Part shown: piece after piece, positions 21,401-29,866 of the stretch
How the letters are laid out: every line of letters starts with the position of its first letter
Position numbering within the stretch: position 1 is the stretch's first letter
Source of the DNA: Sinorhizobium chiapasense
GTDB lineage: Bacteria > Pseudomonadota > Alphaproteobacteria > Rhizobiales > Rhizobiaceae
Length of the DNA stretch: 64,000 nt
NCBI RefSeq assembly: GCF_036488675.1
Contig: NZ_CP133151.1
Span: 1-64,000, forward strand
Direction: 5' to 3'
The notes under the pieces: generated by a model
What the model was told of the DNA's origin: nothing
Seen by the model: the letters and a program-made list of their open reading frames with translations, nothing else
Databases searched by the model: none
Program-made: the position numbers and the translations under genes

Positions 21401-22434
21401 ACGAGCGACGTCGAGAGACTGTTGCCGGCACGGTCGCCATGCTGCCCGACGGCGGGGCGACACTTCAGTTCTCCCTCAAGCGGATCGGCATGGAGGAGAC
21501 CTTTGCCGCGGTTCGGACCGGTCGCGGCGCTCAGGGCGGACCCGAGCCGTTTGTGCTCATCCAGACCGGCCCGGACGTTGAGGTCTACGAATTGGGCCAG
21601 AGCTATTCGGGCGACTGGTGGGACGGTCTGCAGGTCGCGTTCAGGGCTGGCCTCGACCCCGCCGAAGTCCGTGCGCCGGTCGCTGAGGGGCGCCCGATAG
21701 CACCGCGCGAACCGTGCCCGGCCGACGCCTGGAGACCGGGCCGTCTGCCGGACGAGGGGCCGCTTGCACGGGCAGTACCGATCGCACTGCGGCTTGCGAC
21801 GCCCGGGGATGCGACGGCACGCTTGGCAAATCCTTTCCCGATCGCGCTCGCCATGGCGCGCCCTCTGACCCAGGCCGAAGTCCCTCTCGATCCCGCGGTC
21901 CCCGCCGGCAAGGAGGATCTGGCCTTCGGGATCCGTCTGCTGCTCGATCCCGAAAGGTTGGCGGCGGCCGTAGCATACGGTCTGGTCTCGCAAGAGGCGG
22001 CGGTGCTCGCGCTCGCCGATGCGATCGAAACCGCCCCGGCAGTAGTGCTGCGCCGGCATAGCCCGGCCATCGATGCAACCCTATGGGACGAAATGAAGGA
22101 CAGTCTTGCCATCTGGATCCTGACCGACGCTGCGGATGCGATCTGGACGCCTTGCGGGCCCGACGATCCTCCTCCCGGCACGGGCGACGCGCTCATCGTC
22201 GCGGCGACGACAGGCGCGGCGGACTGGCGGCCTGCGCTGACCGGCTTTCTCGCGCATGCCGGTGACGACGGCGATCCAGAGCGGATCCGCAATGTTGTCG
22301 AACTGGAGGCGCTGACCATGATCGCCGAGCGTCTGGCGGGTGCCGCTCTCGAACCGCTCGATGAGCCCAAGATAACCGCCTGGGTGCAGCGCGAGAACAA
22401 GACGCGTGAACTTTGGGGGGAAGAGCATGGCTGA
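12499..22434 (+). CDS. Giant beta-rich protein of unknown function (3311 residues)
   Basis: One uninterrupted frame of nearly 10 kb with consistent high-GC third positions, so it is a real gene. There is no signal peptide or membrane helix at the start (MGKIDAELFHLSILGDGTS), suggesting a cytosolic or non-classically secreted protein. Much of residues 100-1600 consists of alternating short hydrophobic strands (for example FRFEISQLELRYRK and LELGLTGSTDLGFKGYAQVG), suggesting an extended beta structure. A glycine-rich stretch (GLRGGAGGGSLGLR) lies near residue 1460. Residues 1600-3300 are mixed, with proline-rich linkers. I cannot assign a family; large repetitive domains such as DUF6603 would be the first comparison to make. 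It overlaps the next gene by 8 bp. Confidence 0.85.
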   Translation: MGKIDAELFHLSILGDGTSEVSCELVGRAGNTYERLRISSGSTDSMEFTLVEAVHDDDLNAGLVLFSLDLSVAETRDRFARHGLIGLKFAAEVALSGVRIAVRSADRPSSYTPEHPFFALYLDWVVTAVAADGTQWSNSSAVGEVQLRLPLTTGFACVRPPTLPDIGIDDLNFRLDLDGIVVTTGWLPPGFPNLAITLPQIGAWFGWLAGINLSAPLPAWNVELPVIPTMPLGVGFRTAGLILENTAAGHRLTATAQTLQLRWKGETVLEYESFQASLSFDGARYVLVVQLIEDHYPADGVSTDPDTLSLPFGALGVDCACWQFRFGLFAETGADGVTHLCPEFIVEIGGLSLTSRWARQPLWQAKAIRLHLRGTGVLTCEATSGDLFEDVAGTAFDPYRLPLSGHGLTEVWSSDNVLPAEDPRIEFVDGSFDRSGLLTILWKQDNDRVLHAILKSIPWIDKQTAEPVAGAMTLVALQFARFNADRQLRLEWRPEGPAPVTGTELAQPPAGSEVCAVVSGEEIVLLIPPAASGGAPAGPIADPDFSVTLPGVSVALAKPQLRSLLFYESAGKWTASLLHGYDETARTVASASFNAMRFLTRGSSESEQDSLPAMPGTGSKPFAAAHLASDGSRWQALAMLSWTDGEMPRVLQAFEGDSTAFAPLYPDNAGAGVGDCSGCPVEAAKPQPVPLPLSPARFSSPGLDAARGWRFDMAVQAANDLFSDKGGTIGPVKIAIDRICRPADVNAFDLHATLNFDVLGNKVEGTTVLRLDLGDMSVRLRDKAAFPIKRRIAAPPSDHLAAFKLEKELRADISEPFELLGTKIYLVRTIPVKGNETLPVPTELPFLQLTLDGGLFLVELNKGTLPGESYRAFVVSEEIGILAFEVCKFRIGSGGLDLSARLLATQIKVGALNEPFLLNDASLEIEGNRMRHLSIGATGKLPELLSSAPIRLAIGLKQEDSKIVLDELVCELADKDKPIVTGGVRFRFEISQLELRYRKTADHKKLFFFEVSGKAQFEPEWAEFDGKMLENLETATIEFNRAPLSDDLIEHVELTVELREPVVFDVFNVFRMEIRSLGFHPRYDFSGIRDEKRMRPALIVGGQCLFADTGDVISAEIDFHKLYIGMPADGAVVPQIEFKDLRVEVQAADGFRLGGSVVSIDEPTRKGFKGDGVITIPGLPELGAAVGFMELRRADDVWVRAWIIAIEASKISYQIPPLPIYLRQIGGGLGVRMFPVIMQGIDEDQPLSKTIERMNANIDAHVTLARQESWFDKVEEPGEPAQWVVALEAALTLGTTQGQGGAYNDTDEQGLRTIVVQLFGAMRSDLTMVTAMRAWLPISVDDYFNDVENMHQRPLVKGFILYSPRQQRLLAYATKGKNVYYGRKGDKLAALFKLILDPMPFEFVALIEPNRVRGEIGWVDRLVFSLNLGLLTVECRGGILFAIEKRMIVHGIYFSARGKLGLRGGAGGGSLGLRLVAEADVKFATRLLVGQHMLLPLPAGIYGQVGISINVVLKIQAWLHIDAKFFSIDIELEFALTIQLLLTLELGLTGSTDLGFKGYAQVGISIFGRTLSARIAVGLNEGAVGNARGLMEPFLSSILEPGKVPPIPGEVSAPTLASARPALLAAIENSRPGAASNAEPFAFSVIEAGSAGGVPRWVIWIMPTPQDGVFYPVPAPGLANYATITGLVGQGATLKVFDQQGDLVNVQNETATIVVDANRRFVSNDAPSGVTLSLRTLLAGSYTAENADPGFPFNIGADLPPLHGVALPEVGAPLVDDRVALGPRHADPDFNIAHPYDKALNDDTPSDDLSPQAQALGNQAFLMQWLQDGVRRLAGDLASVGTPRAPVNVASLAHFGMVVVAEGALPDWATKRDPSIPRPEISFAFDEGFAVEHTLHSCSLQPLVEPDRIRFKNGVKPAFDPIAHFDDDLLALTWDIIWEKPFTQNDVAPGIGIAVRDYLQHYHVEIFDLGSIVEKPLFTCDVKPVSRLTANRSLPPPYSLTVPTAELFPPQLRDAGVIRQLLVVIKPVSQAGDEGEAFTVTAQLRPSLTPLPPEDAEIELCFEEGHLVGVMKWSQPPIPSKPGIANPRDWEIIVRQLPQIPVGHYPKAAAAVGEGEGRMVTDRTCRPGDLIMRVSRQTAQMRFKQAVQTHGPDGRELFELSLPNNGARWFDYTGKPIDGTHDLAAVRDAFQRREPEIGWQLFIRTRAAGPSDDEPDATYSSISAVRLYAHLENRSSPPPKRAAPAADTQKNDKDRIVLGHLEWPPVPVQSPAASPSPDVARLRRPTAVMGSLHVPLPVPDGEESIVDYVKAGDTRRAVTVSWSGFWDATAPLARLAGFRILEAPDETMLNADVARASPGFQPVWTEITRFDATDPELAGQSPASLLDTKNWQAWPPALARTLRSGPSKDDLPSEILKPPLPPALIWPPELERSAFPVRPPATPPELPLADGSQIAGRRLHAALDWFLGELDVAVVEKGWALTAATGKPLSGGASVADWMDGNTEVDDPQGWAALWQLGLSVELSARHAATGKAVDQTSLLDMVKSIFLSLRNGPSHPAWTLIRNHLTLDLPIRAADALLAKSGQRRLTEIALDRLQISLRPIVAGDPSPTLPAPLEDRIKAVDWPWHKWGDKESQALPETEKAKANDRYANWARRFVAASPLGERGDGPIFDANNTTTIAPLAATVETLCADAAGEYRFTREVNQQWAMSRLVRVVVEQRYNRLLAAVTGDTTGATDDWTFESVGGYVGDRVRRLEPPQLIAERLIQQQGDGPFFHEVVFARHAEAALSASNLPSYRQLQYVGTERRYQRSFYDAPWAAKLDLNPRPRLSTPPVDEIDEAWSPAFPQDTEFLRTVPTARFGALAFLTPAEAFLYDTQLDVRARAIACKSAIVRVPMSRKKSSATKAQTDPGLLALRAHGGTWSAALQAIYRRWKDALAPDDPVLPFLTPRDHRISIRFPRYFESLEGDERRRETVAGTVAMLPDGGATLQFSLKRIGMEETFAAVRTGRGAQGGPEPFVLIQTGPDVEVYELGQSYSGDWWDGLQVAFRAGLDPAEVRAPVAEGRPIAPREPCPADAWRPGRLPDEGPLARAVPIALRLATPGDATARLANPFPIALAMARPLTQAEVPLDPAVPAGKEDLAFGIRLLLDPERLAAAVAYGLVSQEAAVLALADAIETAPAVVLRRHSPAIDATLWDEMKDSLAIWILTDAADAIWTPCGPDDPPPGTGDALIVAATTGAADWRPALTGFLAHAGDDGDPERIRNVVELEALTMIAERLAGAALEPLDEPKITAWVQRENKTRELWGEEHG

Positions 22435-25400
22435 ACTACCCTGGCTGACGGCGCTATATCCGCAAAGATATACAAGCAGCTGGTCCTTGCCGACAGGAGC
22501 GATCCGCCTCTTCGGCGACGGCTGGGCCTTCTGCGTCGTGCCCGCCCCCTTGCCGACCAGTCCCTATGGGGGGGCCGATATCGTCTTCACGGTCGCCCGG
22601 TTTGCAACCCCACACCGAACGAGTCCGAACCGCCAATGGTACCGACGCAACGTCCTTGCGCTCGATTACGATCAAGAGCGTTTCAGGCCTTATACGCACG
22701 GCCAGCCAGATGCCCACTTCTATACCTATAACCCTGTCGACAACGGCACGCCCGCTGGCGCCAGCAGCACGCCGCTTGTTGCCCGTTTCCTTCCCAATGG
22801 TCCGGGCCGGGCGCTCTACGAGCTGCTGCAGGGTCGCATCGAGGTTCCGCAGGAGAATTCGCAAGCAGCGCGGACCGGGCGCCAGAGACTGTTGATGGCT
22901 CTGCGCCGCGAGTGCGGCATCAGGGCGACCGAGGGCACGCCGCAGCGCTCAATATTCCTCTACCCCGACGGCATCTGCCTGTTCGGCCGCATCGCGGTTC
23001 CGGGTCAGGCGAACGAACTCAACGGGTGGTTCAAGATCAGCACGCGGGCCATCGCGGTTCCAGCCGTCGCCGTCAGCGAGGTCGGACGCGGGCTCAGCCT
23101 GTGCCTCGACGAGACGCTGCCCGGCAACGCCGGGCCGAACGGCCATATCGCTCGTTGGCAAAGCGCTTTCGGGACGTTGCGATCGGCGTTTTCGAAGAGC
23201 GCATTCAAGGATACGAAATGGCTGTCTGCCGAAGACGTCGGCACCGCCGGCCCCGAGGCTCTCTTCTGGCCGGGCGTCAATCAGGCAAGTCAACCCGATT
23301 ATTTTCGCCGCGAAGTAGGTTCGCCGCTGCACATCGACGGCGGTATCGCTCGTTTGCGACTCTGCCCCGACGGGCTGAGCGTCCAACCCAATCGTCTCGA
23401 AGTCGATGGGAATGCCACGGAGCTGCGCTTCAGATCAGTTGCGAGCGCAGACAGCCATGCGCGAGACTGCCCGTCGCTCCGCTACGGCTATGTGCGCAGC
23501 CAGCCGCGCGATGAAGGGATCGTCGTGGCAGGCAATCGCGCCGACCGGTCCAAACCTTGCGCAAACAACCCGCAGGCGGTGAAACTGACCGTCCCGCTCA
23601 TCGAAACCGCGCAGAAGCTGCGCCGCGAGTCAGGCATGCCCGAGGGCGGCGAGGAGGGGCTTGACGTTCTGCGGCCGCTCTGGACCTTCACCCAGCTCGA
23701 CAACGGCCTCCTCCACTGGCCCTTTCCGGACGCGACGGCCGAGGCGCTGAGCGCATTGCTTGAACATGCACCTGAAGCCCCAACGACCGGCACCGGGGTC
23801 AACCGACCCGACGATCCGGCGGGGGCCATTCTCCTCGGAAATCGACCTGATCGCGAGGGCTTTCGTGACGATCAGCGGCCGTGGTCGGTCGCCCTAACCG
23901 AATGCCGCGATCTCGCGCTTTCCATCAAGCTGGTGAAAGTCGGGGGTGCCTTCGTGCTCGACGATGCCGACATCCGGATCGGCGAGCACGAGATGGTGAT
24001 CGAAGGCGCCCTGCAGGTCATACCCTTCCGTCAGACACGGGAACGTCTGTTGCCCGATCACGACGAGCGCGCCATGCGCTCAACGTCGCTGCGCGCGGTG
24101 TCGTCCGGAATGCTGCAAGGCCTCGAGCAGGCCACGCAGCAGCGCCTGCGCGAGGAGGTCGGCGCCATCATCGAGATCGAGGATCTGCGCCTTTCTCCGG
24201 GCACGGGCATTTCTTCGGGCCGTGTCCTGTTCAACGTCACGCTGCCCTGCCGCAATCCCGGAGCGCTTTTGCCGAGTGAACAAGAGATTGCGGCGATCCG
24301 GCCCTGGATCTGGCCATGGCACGACAAGATTCCGACCGTCCAGGCGCATGCGCTCGCAGAGGCGGGTACTGCGCTATCGCAGCCCTCGGGCCTGCGCCAG
24401 CTCGCGCCCTTCCGCCGCCTTCGCGGCAGCCGCAACCTGACCTACGTCTTTGAAAACGCGCTGGATCCCACCCGGCTTGCGCCGCTCCTGCGGCTCGATG
24501 AACAGGTCGGCGACGGGGAGGGGGTCTATGCAGCCCCCGAGATCGACCCGCGCTATGCCGGTGAGATCGGCATGGCAGCGCTCACCATGCCAAGCGTGAC
24601 GTTTTTTCCCGGCCATTACGACGCCGGTGAGGCAGCGATGCCCGATCGCCTGCCCGAACCGGGCACCGTCCAGCCGCCCCGCTGGCTGTGGCCGATCGGC
24701 AACCAGACGCTCCCGTTCCTCGTTGAGATGCGCCAGGATATCGCGCTGCGCGACGAATTCTACGCGCAGGCGGCCGTGGCGCCGGAAAAGGCCGACCCTG
24801 CAGCCGGCACGCCTGCCGCCATTCCACCGCAAGATCGTTTCGAGCCGCTCGATACGAACGGCCCGCAGGCCTGGGGCGGGACAGCCGGCGAACTTCATAG
24901 CTGGAAACGCCTCTGGGCTTTCCGCAACCGTCAGGCCGCACTCGCAGCCACCGAACCGCGCGCCCTCATCACCCGCAGCGGGCCGCGGCGACTGCTGGCA
25001 AACCTCCTGCCGGAAAACGCCAAGCGCGTCGATCTGAAACTCAGGCTGGAGCGCGTGGGGGACAATATCGGGGCGGTCGAGATCAGGGATGCCGGCGGCA
25101 CGGTGATCGCGGACATGCCAGGCCTTCCCGCTGCAGGGGACCTCGAGGGCGTGACGGGTGTCATCGACGGCGTAACACTCGAACATGGAACCGCCAGACG
25201 TGCGCTGGAGGGCGTCAACTGGAGCTTCACCGACCAGCGCGGGCTGACGACCTCCGGTGTTCGGCGCAACGGCGTGACCCTCAGCCGTGTCATCGGTGCC
25301 GCAACGCTCGTGTCCTGCGTCTCATCGCGGAGGGCGTCGACCCCGGCCGGCATCCTACCGATCGATTTCTGGTTTTCCGATGTGCCCACGCCGATGGAGG

Positions 25401-28400
25401 GCGACGTCGCGACGCTGGCGCGCAACGATTTCGAGCACAATCACCTGCAGGGCTATCGCTGGGCCGTGTCGCAGAGCGGGAGGCCGGACAATTCCATCGG
25501 ACTTGGCGGATGCCTTGACTTCGTGCCGCTGTCACTCGTCGCGGCGACCGGCGATGCAGCGGCTGCCGGACTGAAGCTCAAGGGTTTTCTGGAGGTCAGG
25601 AGTGGGTCCGGCACCGTCCCGCAGCGCGCCGATGATGCCGCCGCATTGCTGGCGCTCGCGACCAACACCTTGCCTGTTCTCGACGTCGGACCCGACCTCG
25701 TCCTTCGGCTGACCGATCCGGGCGTCACCGGCGCGGCTCCGGTCGTGCTCAAGATCTTGCCCCCAAACAGGGCGATACTCCATGTCGAACTGCTTGGCCG
25801 CAACTTCGAGTTCACGCTCAGGCAGTCCCAACCGCTTGCAACAACGCCAACCCATTTTGTGGGTTTGCTGCCACTCGACTTCACTATGGATGCAGGGGAA
25901 TCGGACGCCCCCCTGGCGCTTGCCGCGATCAAAGTAAGCCTCTCGGACCCGGCGGGCCCACAGGTCGTCCTGTGCTACGCGTTCAATTTCAAGGTCGGTG
26001 AGGCGGTGCTGAATGGCGAGATCAACGCCATCACGGGTACCGTGGAGACAAAGCGGGCGACCTTTACTTTGCCGGGGATCAACATCTCGCCCTTGCTTGT
26101 CCTGCGCCTTACAGCGGACAGTCTGCTCATGACCTGGCGCAATGAGACCCCCGGGGGCTTATCTGTGAGCGGTGGGCTTTTTGATGGCGCGGAGGTGACC
26201 GCCTATGGCGGTCATCTGGTCGCAACGCTCGACGGGAACCTTGGGGTGCCCTCGCTTGGGTTCAACCTCGAATTCGAGATCCAATTTCGAACCCCTGTGA
26301 ACGGCAGGCCGGAGCGGCTCGTCCTGGCCGGATCCTCGGCAGGCCTGTGCCTGTCGGGAAGTGCTTCGGTCGTTGAGGGGCATGGCATTGAACTGACATG
26401 GCGCGGAGAATGCCTGAAAAGCCTTGCCAACGCTTCCGTGACGGTGGCAACGCACGTCGTTCATAGCCTGGACGCCGAACCGGGCAGACTCATGGTCCTT
26501 CCGCAATACGTCGTCCTTGCGCGAAGCGCTGCGGGGCTGAGCGTTAATTGCGACACTGTCGCCGTCTGCAGCACCGGTCCCTCGACAAACTGGCTTGTCC
26601 AGCTGCGTGCCGGCAGTCTGACGGGCGCCGAGGTGGCACCCCTCACTGCCGGTCAACGGACACGGGCGCTCGCACGCCTAAGTGAGGCCCTTGGCGCAGG
26701 CAGCGGATGGGTGAGCGACTTTCTACCGACCAACGGGTCGCCGATCGTGCGCGATCTCGGCCTTCCCGCACTCGCGCAGGACTGGACACCGAGCGAAGCC
26801 TACGGGCTTTCACCTGCGCTCGCCGACGCACTTGCGCGGGCACCGCACTATTCCGATGTCCTGGCAATTTTTGCAAAGTCACAGGCGGGGGCGCTCATGT
26901 CGGCGCCACGCAGCCCGCCGCAGGCTGCCGACCAGTCTGGTTATCGGCTGCTGGCCCCAGACAGCAATCGCAGAAAATTCGTCGATGTCGGTCGCTTTGC
27001 GTCCAATATCGTGCCGGATTCGACCGGAGATACCGCCCTGCGCCAATGGGCGCTCGCAATCCTCGCCGATCGTGCGCCGTGGGCAAACGGTGCGCTGCTT
27101 CAGATCCGTCGGACCGATGGGTTGCCGCCGCGCAGCCTGGTGGTCGATCGCGAAATGGGCGCGAAGGAGAACGAAGGTGGGAGCCACAAGCTCGGCGTTC
27201 GCTCACGCCCACAGCCCTCGGTCTTCACCGCGCGTGCCGACGTTCCGGTCGTAGCCGATCCTCGACGCATTGACGTGCCGAGCGGTGCTTCCAATCTGGT
27301 CGGCGGTTTCCGCCCGGTCCACGCCGCGTCGCTGACCTTCACCCATCACAAGGACGGTATAAACGAGGATCTGCTCTCGGTCCGTTCCATGGAGCGGGCG
27401 TGGCGCCTCGATCGTGCGGGGGATGTCGGGGCGAGCGCCTATGGCGAGAATGCCGAATATTGGCTGCAGGACCGCAATGACACGAGTTTTCGCAACGCCG
27501 CCAGCGCGCCGCGCGGCCGTCTGGCTGCCGAAAGCCCCGTTGCCGTCCCCGAAATGATGGGATCGGGTGCGCTCTACCCTGTCGCGGCCGATGCCGCCGA
27601 ATGGGTCGTTCCGCCGGCCTCACTAACGCAATTCGTCATTCCGGAATACAGCGTTACGAGAGACATCGCACCAAGGCCGGGGATCGCGCAGGTGGCGCGT
27701 CTCGGATTGAGCGGGCGAAACGTCGCCCCCGCTCGAAGCCCCGAAGACAAAAGCGCGGGGGCGTACGCACCCGAAGTGCCGGTCCACACGTTCACGCCGC
27801 GCCCACCACTGATCGGGGTCAACGATCGCTTGCGCAGCGACGAGTTCATGACTGACGTGGCCGCCGCAATCGGGCCGCAGCCAAACTTCCTGCTCTTTGG
27901 TCCATGCACGGAACCGCCCCCGCGCATCGCCGATCGTCCCGGCCTCGATCGAAAGCCGCTCGCGCGTGACGCCGTCCTCGTAACGCTGACCAACCCTAAA
28001 CGCGGCGCAATCGATCGCAGCTGGGACGGTCACCTCGAGTTCGCACTGCCCGCCAATGCTGCCCGGGATATCGAGGCGATCTGGGTCAGTGTAGAGATCA
28101 ATGGTCGCCACTTCCACGGTAATCTCCTTCCCGGCCATGATCTGAAGCCCATCAGCTGTTTATCGATCACGGACGTGGACGCTCCAAAGGAGACGCTCGG
28201 CGGGCTGTTGGGGGGCCTCGTCCTATCGACCCGAGCTCGCTTCGAAATTGGCTTCCTGGTCAAACCGAAAGCAGAAAGCGAAGACAGGCGAGAGATCGGT
28301 CGGCTCGCGGTGCTCGATCTGCCGGTCTCGCCGCGCTCGGCGTCGCGCATCGAGCACCCGCGCCATTTTCGCTTCGAGGACCCAGAATATAATGATCTGA

Positions 28401-29002
28401 TCGAAAGACGTTTTGCCGTGAAACGTCAGGGCGGAATGACGGTCGTCGTCGACCGCGACAAGGTTCGCCCCGACGGAACCGTGATCATTGTTGCCGGGCA
28501 GGACGTTCCGGACGACTGGAAGCCTGGCCTGGCACTGAAGAGCTTCGACGAAAATGGAATTCCCTTGCAGACGCCTATCCCGCTCGCACCGCCTTCGCCG
28601 TTTGGCGACAAGTGTTGGCTTATCGACTGCCGCAGGCTCGTCGCTGCGGCTCCGACAACGGTACGACCGAAGCCGAAGCCGCGCGGGGCGCTGCTGGTAA
28701 TGCTCGGTGGAGCAGCACCGATAGCAATTGAGATCACCGAGGAAGAGCCTTTCGCGAAAAACCCGGCGTCCCTAGCCGTGCTTCAGGGGTTTGACGCCGC
28801 CGATCGGGTTCCACTGTTTTCCTCCATGAGCCGGCCCGATCTGGTTGAGTTGATCGATCCCCATGATCTCTTGGATGGGATGGCTCGCTACCGGTCAAGC
28901 TATGTCTGGCGGCTGTTTGCGCCGAGCAATCAAGCATCCTACCGCCTGCAGAAGATCGGTGCGAGCGGGTCGATGTATCTGTCGCAGTCCTTGGTCGTGT
29001 GA
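22427..29002 (+). CDS. Second giant protein of unknown function (2191 residues)
   Basis: Starts MAELPWLTALYPQRYTSSW with a strong GGGGGGAAGAG ribosome-binding site inside the end of the previous gene, so the two giants are co-translated. No signal peptide or membrane helix is visible. The sequence again shows many short beta segments with conserved-looking WxW and LPG turns, and a stretch near residues 1170-1420 (KVGEAVLNGEINAITGTVE, LGFNLEFEIQFRT) that resembles the strand-rich part of the first giant. The C-terminal 350 residues (from about VTLTNPKRGAIDRSWDG) look like a separate globular region. No catalytic motif is visible. The two giants may form one large assembly; that is inferred from operon structure only. 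Confidence 0.85.
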   Translation: MAELPWLTALYPQRYTSSWSLPTGAIRLFGDGWAFCVVPAPLPTSPYGGADIVFTVARFATPHRTSPNRQWYRRNVLALDYDQERFRPYTHGQPDAHFYTYNPVDNGTPAGASSTPLVARFLPNGPGRALYELLQGRIEVPQENSQAARTGRQRLLMALRRECGIRATEGTPQRSIFLYPDGICLFGRIAVPGQANELNGWFKISTRAIAVPAVAVSEVGRGLSLCLDETLPGNAGPNGHIARWQSAFGTLRSAFSKSAFKDTKWLSAEDVGTAGPEALFWPGVNQASQPDYFRREVGSPLHIDGGIARLRLCPDGLSVQPNRLEVDGNATELRFRSVASADSHARDCPSLRYGYVRSQPRDEGIVVAGNRADRSKPCANNPQAVKLTVPLIETAQKLRRESGMPEGGEEGLDVLRPLWTFTQLDNGLLHWPFPDATAEALSALLEHAPEAPTTGTGVNRPDDPAGAILLGNRPDREGFRDDQRPWSVALTECRDLALSIKLVKVGGAFVLDDADIRIGEHEMVIEGALQVIPFRQTRERLLPDHDERAMRSTSLRAVSSGMLQGLEQATQQRLREEVGAIIEIEDLRLSPGTGISSGRVLFNVTLPCRNPGALLPSEQEIAAIRPWIWPWHDKIPTVQAHALAEAGTALSQPSGLRQLAPFRRLRGSRNLTYVFENALDPTRLAPLLRLDEQVGDGEGVYAAPEIDPRYAGEIGMAALTMPSVTFFPGHYDAGEAAMPDRLPEPGTVQPPRWLWPIGNQTLPFLVEMRQDIALRDEFYAQAAVAPEKADPAAGTPAAIPPQDRFEPLDTNGPQAWGGTAGELHSWKRLWAFRNRQAALAATEPRALITRSGPRRLLANLLPENAKRVDLKLRLERVGDNIGAVEIRDAGGTVIADMPGLPAAGDLEGVTGVIDGVTLEHGTARRALEGVNWSFTDQRGLTTSGVRRNGVTLSRVIGAATLVSCVSSRRASTPAGILPIDFWFSDVPTPMEGDVATLARNDFEHNHLQGYRWAVSQSGRPDNSIGLGGCLDFVPLSLVAATGDAAAAGLKLKGFLEVRSGSGTVPQRADDAAALLALATNTLPVLDVGPDLVLRLTDPGVTGAAPVVLKILPPNRAILHVELLGRNFEFTLRQSQPLATTPTHFVGLLPLDFTMDAGESDAPLALAAIKVSLSDPAGPQVVLCYAFNFKVGEAVLNGEINAITGTVETKRATFTLPGINISPLLVLRLTADSLLMTWRNETPGGLSVSGGLFDGAEVTAYGGHLVATLDGNLGVPSLGFNLEFEIQFRTPVNGRPERLVLAGSSAGLCLSGSASVVEGHGIELTWRGECLKSLANASVTVATHVVHSLDAEPGRLMVLPQYVVLARSAAGLSVNCDTVAVCSTGPSTNWLVQLRAGSLTGAEVAPLTAGQRTRALARLSEALGAGSGWVSDFLPTNGSPIVRDLGLPALAQDWTPSEAYGLSPALADALARAPHYSDVLAIFAKSQAGALMSAPRSPPQAADQSGYRLLAPDSNRRKFVDVGRFASNIVPDSTGDTALRQWALAILADRAPWANGALLQIRRTDGLPPRSLVVDREMGAKENEGGSHKLGVRSRPQPSVFTARADVPVVADPRRIDVPSGASNLVGGFRPVHAASLTFTHHKDGINEDLLSVRSMERAWRLDRAGDVGASAYGENAEYWLQDRNDTSFRNAASAPRGRLAAESPVAVPEMMGSGALYPVAADAAEWVVPPASLTQFVIPEYSVTRDIAPRPGIAQVARLGLSGRNVAPARSPEDKSAGAYAPEVPVHTFTPRPPLIGVNDRLRSDEFMTDVAAAIGPQPNFLLFGPCTEPPPRIADRPGLDRKPLARDAVLVTLTNPKRGAIDRSWDGHLEFALPANAARDIEAIWVSVEINGRHFHGNLLPGHDLKPISCLSITDVDAPKETLGGLLGGLVLSTRARFEIGFLVKPKAESEDRREIGRLAVLDLPVSPRSASRIEHPRHFRFEDPEYNDLIERRFAVKRQGGMTVVVDRDKVRPDGTVIIVAGQDVPDDWKPGLALKSFDENGIPLQTPIPLAPPSPFGDKCWLIDCRRLVAAAPTTVRPKPKPRGALLVMLGGAAPIAIEITEEEPFAKNPASLAVLQGFDAADRVPLFSSMSRPDLVELIDPHDLLDGMARYRSSYVWRLFAPSNQASYRLQKIGASGSMYLSQSLVV

Positions 29003-29039
29003 TCCGGCCAGAGGGAACCAGGATTGGAAGAGGAAGTCC

Positions 29040-29551
29040 ATGAGCGTGAACTATGAAGTTGCTGGGACAATCAACCCCGTCGATCAAAATGACGGCGCGC
29101 TATGTTGGCTTGCCACGACAGCGACGCTCCTGTCCTGGTCGCTCCTGAGACCAATGAGCCTACGGGAGACGGCCAACCACCTCGGATCACCGTTTAAGGA
29201 CTATCTTACGAGCGGCGATGCGCTTCGAGCCGATGACATCCCGTTGTTTCTCCAGCGGTCCAAACTGATCAGCCTTCACGGCCAATCCCGAGATGCCAAG
29301 GCCTGGGAAGCGCTTCTCAAGGCGCACGGCCCTCTCGGCGTCGGGGTGGATGCAGACGATCCCGACAACTACATGGCGCATCTCGTCACGATCTATGGCA
29401 TCTCAGGCGACGAGACCCCGGAAAAAACGAACGTGAAACTGATCGTGTGTATTTCAAGGCGGGCCCCTCTTCAGATATGGACGTTATTCGGGATGAAGTG
29501 ACGAATGCTATGATGATCCAGGCGTTTACGGCTCTGGACGAGGAAGAGTAG
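29040..29551 (+). CDS. Papain-like cysteine protease, with an apparent frameshift near its end
   Basis: Third gene of the giant-protein operon, 37 bp after the second giant, with an AGAGGAAG ribosome-binding site. The catalytic cysteine is in NDGALCWLATTATLL and the histidine in YMAHLVTIYGI, the C/H pattern of small papain-like (AvrRpt2/C39-like) proteases. In the first frame the protein stops at 29501 after an unlikely tail (ICISRR-like, from NVKLIV). If the A6 run at 29422-29427 had seven A's, the protein would continue as ETPEKNERETDRVYFKAG and end with IQAFTALDEEE at 29551, a much better fit. A protease beside two giants may process or release them; this is inference. Confidence 0.65.
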
Positions 29552-29866
29552 GTATCGCGGTCGCCCGCACAGCTTAGCAACAAGCAATTTGAGTCAGCAG
29601 CTTGATCGTCTCCTTGAGGCTCCGGTTGGCGCACGTGGCGCCGGTTCCGCCCTGTCAAAAGAGAATGTTCCCTAGGCAGGACCCAATGCGTTGCCATCTG
29701 TGCACTTGTGCTCGTTAGGTAACTGAGTTCCGGGCATCGTAAGATGTGGTCCGATCGGGAGATGTCTTGTTTGATCCTTTGATGGATACGATATATGTGG
29801 CCTCAGAGTACTCGTTTTTCCAATTTGTCAAAGGGCACCTAGCCGACTCTTCAAGTTCGTGTAATA
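29552..29866. other. Intergenic stretch between the giant operon and abiE
   Basis: About 315 bp with no supportable gene. The last 20 bp contain TAATAAT just before the abiEi start, which may be a promoter element. Confidence 0.35.

Noticed and set aside
20476..22059. Minus-strand open frame of 527 residues inside the first giant gene
   Set aside because: Same reason: low-complexity, arginine/glycine-rich translation typical of an antisense shadow.
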